Positions 5,424-10,060 of a DNA stretch of 10,060 nucleotides are shown piece by piece (position 1 is the first letter of the stretch; each line of letters begins with the position of its first letter). Under the pieces are notes generated by a model. It was not told where the DNA came from and ran no database searches. It saw only the letters and a program-made list of their open reading frames with translations. Source of the stretch: Planctomycetaceae bacterium. GTDB lineage: Bacteria > Planctomycetota > Planctomycetia > Pirellulales > Pirellulaceae. The stretch spans positions 1 through 10,060 of the forward strand of contig DTSG01000340.1 in assembly GCA_012965455.1 (NCBI GenBank), written 5' to 3'. The position numbers were made by a program, and so were the translations under genes.

Positions 5424-8400
5424 ATGAAAAATCAGAATCGAAATGATAGCCGCCGCTGTTGCCTACTGGCGCTGACCTGCTTGGTGTACATCACGAGTAC
5501 AGCGTTCAGCGGCATTTCGTGTATGGCGCAGGGGAATCGAGAGGCAATTCTTGCCGAGTTGTCGGACGAATATATCCCCGGGCTGCTGGCTACTTATAAA
5601 GATACTCACGGGAATGAAGCCAAGCGAGTTGATGCGATCGTGTCATTTCAATGGGCGCAACAATCTCCAGATACGCGATTAGTGGGGACACAGTTCGAGG
5701 CTACGTGGAAAGGATTTTTGTTTTTCCAATCGGTTGGAATTCATACTATTTCAATGGATTGCCAAGGTGAAGTGGAATTGGAGTTCCAGGGACGCACGGT
5801 GAGTGTGCGAGATGAAAAATCTGGATTGGTGTCAACTGGGCCAATAGATATGCAATTCGGCTGGCACCCAATCACGATCCGTTATAAATCAACGGCGGAT
5901 CAAGCGATGTTAAAGCTCTATTGGCAAGGTCCCGCTTTTCAGTTCGAGCCAATTGGTTATCAGTTTCTGTACCACGCTCCTGACAAATCTGCTAACGGCC
6001 TGTACCGCCGCGGTGAACACTTGGCCCACGCACTGCGGTGTGCAAGTTGCCATTCTGAATTGAAGATTGACGCGACGTTGGGCTCAGCACCAGCTCTGAA
6101 TCACATGCGTGATTACCTTAAATCCGCTTGGGTTGTCCAGCGCCTGCAACGTAAGATTCCTAGCGATGACGATGCCGTACAATTTGGCAGTCGGATGCCA
6201 GCATTTGGGTTTACGGCCGAACAAGCCAAAGCCATTACGGCATATCTTTTTCAATCCTCGACAAACCCTAAGCCCAACGGTGAATTAGCCTTAGAGGGTA
6301 ATTCCAAGGCGGGAAAAACGGTGTTTGCGTCCGTGGGATGTGTGGCTTGTCATCAAGCTGACGGATTAGGAAAATCGACGTTGTTTGACGGAGGTGAATT
6401 AGATGATATTGCTCAAAAGCGCAGAGAGGATTTTTGGCAAGTTTGGTTTGAAAACCCAGAGAGAGTAAATTCTCATCACCGCATGCCAACGGTAGATTTA
6501 ACGGCGACACAGCGCAGCGATGTTATTGCCTATTTAAAGGGTTTGGCTGACGATGCGAGCGAATTAGATATACCGCAATTTGTCTTTGACGAACCGTTGG
6601 CGGAGAAAGGCAGAAAGCTCTACGACACACATGGTTGCGCTAGCTGTCATGAATCTAAGCCGATTAAGACTACCGTAGTTTTTGATGTTGCGAATCTAAC
6701 TAAAACTAGTTGTATGGACACGCCCAACCCAGCGAAACAACGCCCTGGGTATTCGTTGTCAGCTGATAATAAAGCAGCGTTAACGTTGTTTTTGCAACAG
6801 ATGAAGTCAGCGACTGCCGATTCAACGCAGTCATTGTTAGTCACGCAAAACAATTGTCTCCAGTGCCACGCGCGGATGGATGCCAAAGGCCTCGCAGAAC
6901 ATCTACCGGATATTGGCAAACAGGTTTCTGAGTTGTCGACTCTGTTTGCAGCATTAACCCCTCCGTCCTTAAACAGTGTTGGTGATAAATTACATGATAA
7001 AGCACTACATGAGGCGATCCAACGTAAAACAACTGTACGGCGACCGTGGCTGAAGGTTAAGATGCCTAAGTTTGGTTTTACCGACGAGAGGTTGCATGAG
7101 ATTTCACAATGGTTTGTGGAAAAAGATCGCATCCCAAGTCAGTTTTTAGATTGGCTCGATACGGTATCGCCGGCGTCCGCCCAACCAACTACAGAAGAAT
7201 TACAGACGGCAGGGGCACGATTAGTAACGACTGATGGTTTTGGGTGTACCAGTTGCCACCAAATCGGCAGCGTGCAGGCCCCACAGGCCCCTTTACATGC
7301 TAGAGGTCCCGATCTGTCGCTGTTGGATTCGCGGATTCGCAAGATTTGGTTTTCTCGCTGGGTGCAAAATCCCGCTAGAATCGTGCCGCGAATGGAAATG
7401 CCCTCGGTTCAGATTTCTGTACGAGGTGTGCTTGAAAATCATCTTCCCAATCAACTTGAAGCCGTTTGGAAGGTTCTAAATACGCCAGGCTTCGAACCTC
7501 CCAAACCCGGCGCTGTGCGTATTGCTCGACAAACAGGCGTGCCACAACACCACGCGAGTGTTCAGCTCCTAACGGATGTACTGATACATCGAGACCAGCA
7601 ATATATCAAACCCGCGTTAGTCGGCATGAGAAATCGGCACAACCTGTTATTTGATATGCAACAGGGGACAATGCTGGGGTGGTGGCAAGGTGACATCGCG
7701 CGGCAACGAACCAAGGGGAAAGTATGGTACTGGGAAACCGCTGGCGCAAGTTGGGGAACCGTGAATTCGAGCGGCGACCTATCTGCGATTCCCGATTTGC
7801 GATTGCAATTGGCAGACGGGCAATTGATCGCCCCTAGTGCTGTTGGCCAGTTTGCCACGGAATTAGATAGCTGGCAACAATTGTCAGCTGGATTGCGGAT
7901 CCGCCAGCGCTATCGATTTAAAATCGGTGACCGGATGTTAGTGGTTGTGGTTACGCAGGAGTTTAGTGAATTATGGCCTGCCGAGGGTAGCAGTACGAAT
8001 AACACTCGGTCCGGTATTCAACGTAAGTTGTGGTTTGATGGTGTTCCTGCCAATGCCAGCATGGTCGTAGGACTTGGACATCAGAGCTTGGAGGTTACGG
8101 AATTTTCCGATCATATACGATTGGTGGAACCCGGCGCAGCTGGGAGGCAATGGATTGAGGTGGCTTTTGCCGACGCCAAAGTACAAGAGTCCAAGGAAGA
8201 TGAAACAATTTATCAATCGGTTCGCTGGAAAGGTGGCGGTGATGAAAATCCTTTGACGTTTAAATATTTAAGCAACGTCAACGTTGATCGGTTTCCTGTG
8301 GTGTTGCCAGAGTTTCCTGGCTTAGAGGTCCAATCACTGGAGATCATTCCTGGAGTGAAGGCTGTAAGGTTACCGTTTTTTGATGAGTTTATGCCCACAG

Positions 8401-9731
8401 GTATCGCTTGGGATCCAGCCGGACGGCTGATAATGACTTCACTCAAGGGTCGCGTGTGGCAAGCGGTTGATACAACCGCAGATGGTATCGAAGATCGTTT
8501 AAGTGCTTTAACTGACGAATTGGCGGCGCCCTACGGCGTGCATGCGTCACGAGATTATATTGACGTCATCAACAAGTATGCCCTGTTACGGATGTACGAC
8601 GTCGATCATGACGGCATACATGAAAAGGTGGAGACATTGGCGTCGGGTTGGGGGCACACGGCGGACTATCATGACTGGGCGGTCGGTGTGATTCCTGACG
8701 GCAAGGGTGGATACTATATTTCGACTCCCTGTCAGCAAGATGACAGAACGCCAGCAGGCGCGGCGCTGCGGGGAAAAGTGCTACAACTGGTGCCACGTAC
8801 GCCATCACGGGAAAACCCCCATCGTTTTAGTGTGAAAATTGTTACCAGTGGTCATCGATTTCCAATGGGCATTGCGCGTAATCATGCCGGTGAGATGTTT
8901 GTGACAGACAATCAAGGCAACTATAACCCGTACAATGAACTGAATCATATCCGTGCGGGAGCTCATTTCGGATTTGTCAACAAAATCGATCGCCAGGGTG
9001 GCCCTCGTCCACCGCTGGCAGCACCGGCGATTGACATTCCCCATCCGTGGACCCGTAGTGTCAATGGAATTTGCTTTTTGGAAACCCCGCGTGCTTTATT
9101 ACAAAGTGGCAGCGAGCCGGTGTTTGGCCCGTTTGAGGGTCACCTAGTCGGATGTGAATACGACACGCGTCGTTTGATACGGATGAGTTTACAGAAAGTT
9201 GGAGATACATATCAGGGGGCCGCATATCCGTTGACACTCGAGAAGCCAGCAGCTGGCGAGCCATTATTGGGACCGCTAGCGGTTGCAGTTTCTCCTCGGG
9301 GGCACCTATATGTTGCCTCGATTCGTGACAGCGGTTGGGGTGGGGCAAACAATATTGGTACCCTTGCGAGGATGGAATTCCCGGGGGACTTACCAGTTGG
9401 AATTGCTGAGGTCACGGCCACTGCGACAGGCTTCAAAGTCCGTTTCACGAAAGCTGTGGATGCGAAACGAGCGGTGGATATCACAAATTATACGATCCAA
9501 TCTGCGACCCGTGATTCCACAACGTCCTATGGTGGAGATGACCGAGATCGGCGGAGCGAGAGAATTACTGCTGTGCGAGTTTCCGCTGAAGGTCGAGTTG
9601 TACATGTATCTCTTGCTGAGATGCGAGCAGGATTCGTATACGATATTCGTATTCGCAATTTGACGCTAAATGACAGCACGTTTTTTCCAGCAGAAGCATA
9701 CTATACGCTTAGAAAAGTCCCCGCTGAGTAG
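5424..9731 (+). CDS. Exported pentahaem PA14-cytochrome c-propeller protein
   Basis: From the ATG at 5424 (AAGGG 5 bases upstream) the protein is 1435 residues; the frame extends to an ATG at 5340 that lacks a Shine-Dalgarno. A Sec signal peptide with a double arginine and a hydrophobic core ends near SCMA-QG (about residue 35). Next comes a PA14-like beta-sandwich (about 41-187: FEATWKGFLFF, MQFGWHPITIRYKS, KLYWQGP), usually a carbohydrate-binding fold. Five CxxCH haem c motifs start at 206, 306, 405, 478 and 608. Met-Pro segments fit as axial ligands for haems 1, 2, 4 and 5 (258, 354, 547, 659); haem 3 has none. Residues about 692-972 form a beta-rich region I cannot assign. A propeller of the sorbosone/glucose dehydrogenase type used in planctomycete 'membrane-bound dehydrogenase' proteins (about 980-1322) carries EF-hand-like loops (DVDHDGIHEKVE, 1059-1070). 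An Ig-like domain ends it. Likely role: oxidation of a carbohydrate-type substrate outside the cytoplasm with electrons passed along the haems (inference). Confidence 0.88.
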   Translation: MKNQNRNDSRRCCLLALTCLVYITSTAFSGISCMAQGNREAILAELSDEYIPGLLATYKDTHGNEAKRVDAIVSFQWAQQSPDTRLVGTQFEATWKGFLFFQSVGIHTISMDCQGEVELEFQGRTVSVRDEKSGLVSTGPIDMQFGWHPITIRYKSTADQAMLKLYWQGPAFQFEPIGYQFLYHAPDKSANGLYRRGEHLAHALRCASCHSELKIDATLGSAPALNHMRDYLKSAWVVQRLQRKIPSDDDAVQFGSRMPAFGFTAEQAKAITAYLFQSSTNPKPNGELALEGNSKAGKTVFASVGCVACHQADGLGKSTLFDGGELDDIAQKRREDFWQVWFENPERVNSHHRMPTVDLTATQRSDVIAYLKGLADDASELDIPQFVFDEPLAEKGRKLYDTHGCASCHESKPIKTTVVFDVANLTKTSCMDTPNPAKQRPGYSLSADNKAALTLFLQQMKSATADSTQSLLVTQNNCLQCHARMDAKGLAEHLPDIGKQVSELSTLFAALTPPSLNSVGDKLHDKALHEAIQRKTTVRRPWLKVKMPKFGFTDERLHEISQWFVEKDRIPSQFLDWLDTVSPASAQPTTEELQTAGARLVTTDGFGCTSCHQIGSVQAPQAPLHARGPDLSLLDSRIRKIWFSRWVQNPARIVPRMEMPSVQISVRGVLENHLPNQLEAVWKVLNTPGFEPPKPGAVRIARQTGVPQHHASVQLLTDVLIHRDQQYIKPALVGMRNRHNLLFDMQQGTMLGWWQGDIARQRTKGKVWYWETAGASWGTVNSSGDLSAIPDLRLQLADGQLIAPSAVGQFATELDSWQQLSAGLRIRQRYRFKIGDRMLVVVVTQEFSELWPAEGSSTNNTRSGIQRKLWFDGVPANASMVVGLGHQSLEVTEFSDHIRLVEPGAAGRQWIEVAFADAKVQESKEDETIYQSVRWKGGGDENPLTFKYLSNVNVDRFPVVLPEFPGLEVQSLEIIPGVKAVRLPFFDEFMPTGIAWDPAGRLIMTSLKGRVWQAVDTTADGIEDRLSALTDELAAPYGVHASRDYIDVINKYALLRMYDVDHDGIHEKVETLASGWGHTADYHDWAVGVIPDGKGGYYISTPCQQDDRTPAGAALRGKVLQLVPRTPSRENPHRFSVKIVTSGHRFPMGIARNHAGEMFVTDNQGNYNPYNELNHIRAGAHFGFVNKIDRQGGPRPPLAAPAIDIPHPWTRSVNGICFLETPRALLQSGSEPVFGPFEGHLVGCEYDTRRLIRMSLQKVGDTYQGAAYPLTLEKPAAGEPLLGPLAVAVSPRGHLYVASIRDSGWGGANNIGTLARMEFPGDLPVGIAEVTATATGFKVRFTKAVDAKRAVDITNYTIQSATRDSTTSYGGDDRDRRSERITAVRVSAEGRVVHVSLAEMRAGFVYDIRIRNLTLNDSTFFPAEAYYTLRKVPAE

Positions 9732-10060
9732 CCGCGGGTTCAATACATTGCGGGTCATCATTGGCAACTTTGTTGACATGCCGAGAGACCGCTGTCATTT
9801 CAAAGGATGTCATCTCATTGGAATTACTGGGATCCACTAACAGGGATTGCAGCCTTTTTAATTGGCTGTCGTCATCCGCTAGCCAGCGGTCGTAATCATC
9901 AGGATTTAGTATGACGGGCATGCGATGGTGTATTGCCGCGGCGAATTCATTCGCCTCAGTCGTGATGATTGTCGTGGAGTGCCAAGGTTGCGGAGTGTCT
10001 TGTCCCGCTGCCGCTGCCGCAGATGCTTGAGGAGGAGTCCAGCTTTCCCACAGGCCCGCG
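9709..10060 (-). CDS. SRAP domain protein (YedK/HMCES family), C-terminal part
   Basis: The reading frame enters from the right edge and ends at the TAA at 9711-9709; about 116 residues are seen. The visible part matches the C-terminal half of SOS-response-associated peptidases: AGLWESW holds the conserved active-site Glu (Glu105 in E. coli YedK), TIITTEANEF is the following core strand, and AAIHHRMPVIL holds the conserved His (His160 in YedK), followed by NPDDYDRWL and a SRHVNKVANDDPQCIEP tail typical of the family. These proteins shield abasic sites in single-stranded DNA by forming a thiazolidine crosslink through Cys2; that residue lies outside the window. An Ala-rich segment (SAAAAAG) sits in the variable loop between the two active-site motifs. 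The last 23 bases overlap the end of the pentahaem gene on the other strand, so the two are convergent. Function is cytoplasmic DNA repair, unrelated to its neighbours. Confidence 0.92.
   Translation of the reverse strand, partial: AGLWESWTPPQASAAAAAGQDTPQPWHSTTIITTEANEFAAAIHHRMPVILNPDDYDRWLADDDSQLKRLQSLLVDPSNSNEMTSFEMTAVSRHVNKVANDDPQCIEPAATQRGLF
9720..9738. terminator. Short GC inverted repeat at the pentahaem stop codon
   Basis: CCCGC (9720-9724) and GCGGG (9734-9738) flank a 9-base centre that contains the TAG stop of the pentahaem gene. It is the only stem-like structure I see at this convergent end. It has no following T-run on the plus strand and lies inside the SRAP coding region, so a terminator role is tentative. 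Confidence 0.2.

Noticed and set aside
6647..7132. Minus-strand open frame of 161 codons inside the haem region
   Set aside because: Shadow of the cytochrome coding frame; Cys and Ser richness is what the opposite strand of that region would give.
9709..9921. A separate 70-residue gene on the minus strand
   Set aside because: The frame continues open to the window edge, and the upstream codons give the SRAP core with its Glu and His motifs, so the Met at 9921 is internal.
1..10060. CRISPR arrays, tRNA or rRNA genes, insertion sequences, phage or defence genes
   Set aside because: I looked on both strands and saw no regular repeats, cloverleaf-like segments, transposase motifs or terminal inverted repeats.

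Overview
The window looks like a piece of a Planctomycetota chromosome, probably Pirellulales-like. The reasons are protein families typical of that phylum: a Tat-exported DUF1501 protein, a Tat-exported xylose-isomerase-like TIM barrel, a membrane-anchored SGNH hydrolase with an inserted helical repeat, and a giant exported protein that joins a PA14-like domain, five haem c motifs and a beta-propeller. Base composition is roughly balanced and looks uniform by eye. I see no mobile element, RNA gene or CRISPR array. This assignment rests on family recognition alone.

Layout, left to right. (1) The first 33 codons of an exported protein on the minus strand (1-99), behind a 200-bp leader with a possible promoter and a hairpin. 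(2) A DUF1501 gene on the minus strand (300-1676), with a good sigma-70-like promoter in the divergent gap. (3) On the plus strand, a two-gene unit: an SGNH/GDSL hydrolase (1903-3450) overlapping by 4 bp a crotonase-fold protein (3447-4226). (4) On the plus strand, a Tat-exported sugar phosphate isomerase/epimerase-like protein (4362-5321) and, 102 bp later, a 1435-residue pentahaem PA14/propeller protein (5424-9731). (5) On the minus strand, the C-terminal part of an SRAP (YedK/HMCES) abasic-site protein (9709-10060), running in from the right edge and overlapping the pentahaem gene tail-to-tail by 23 bp.

How the genes may work together. The TIM-barrel protein and the pentahaem protein both carry export signals and could act on the same extracytoplasmic sugar substrate: the propeller/haem protein would oxidise it and pass electrons to haem, and the TIM barrel would isomerise, epimerise or cleave the oxidised product. 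This is inference from context. The SGNH/crotonase pair is translationally coupled, which implies a joint role in acyl-group chemistry, but the substrate is not visible. DUF1501 proteins usually sit beside a DUF1549/DUF1553 cytochrome protein; none is next to it here. I did not find an obviously new defence or mobile system. The most unusual element is the pentahaem fusion protein with one non-canonical haem site.
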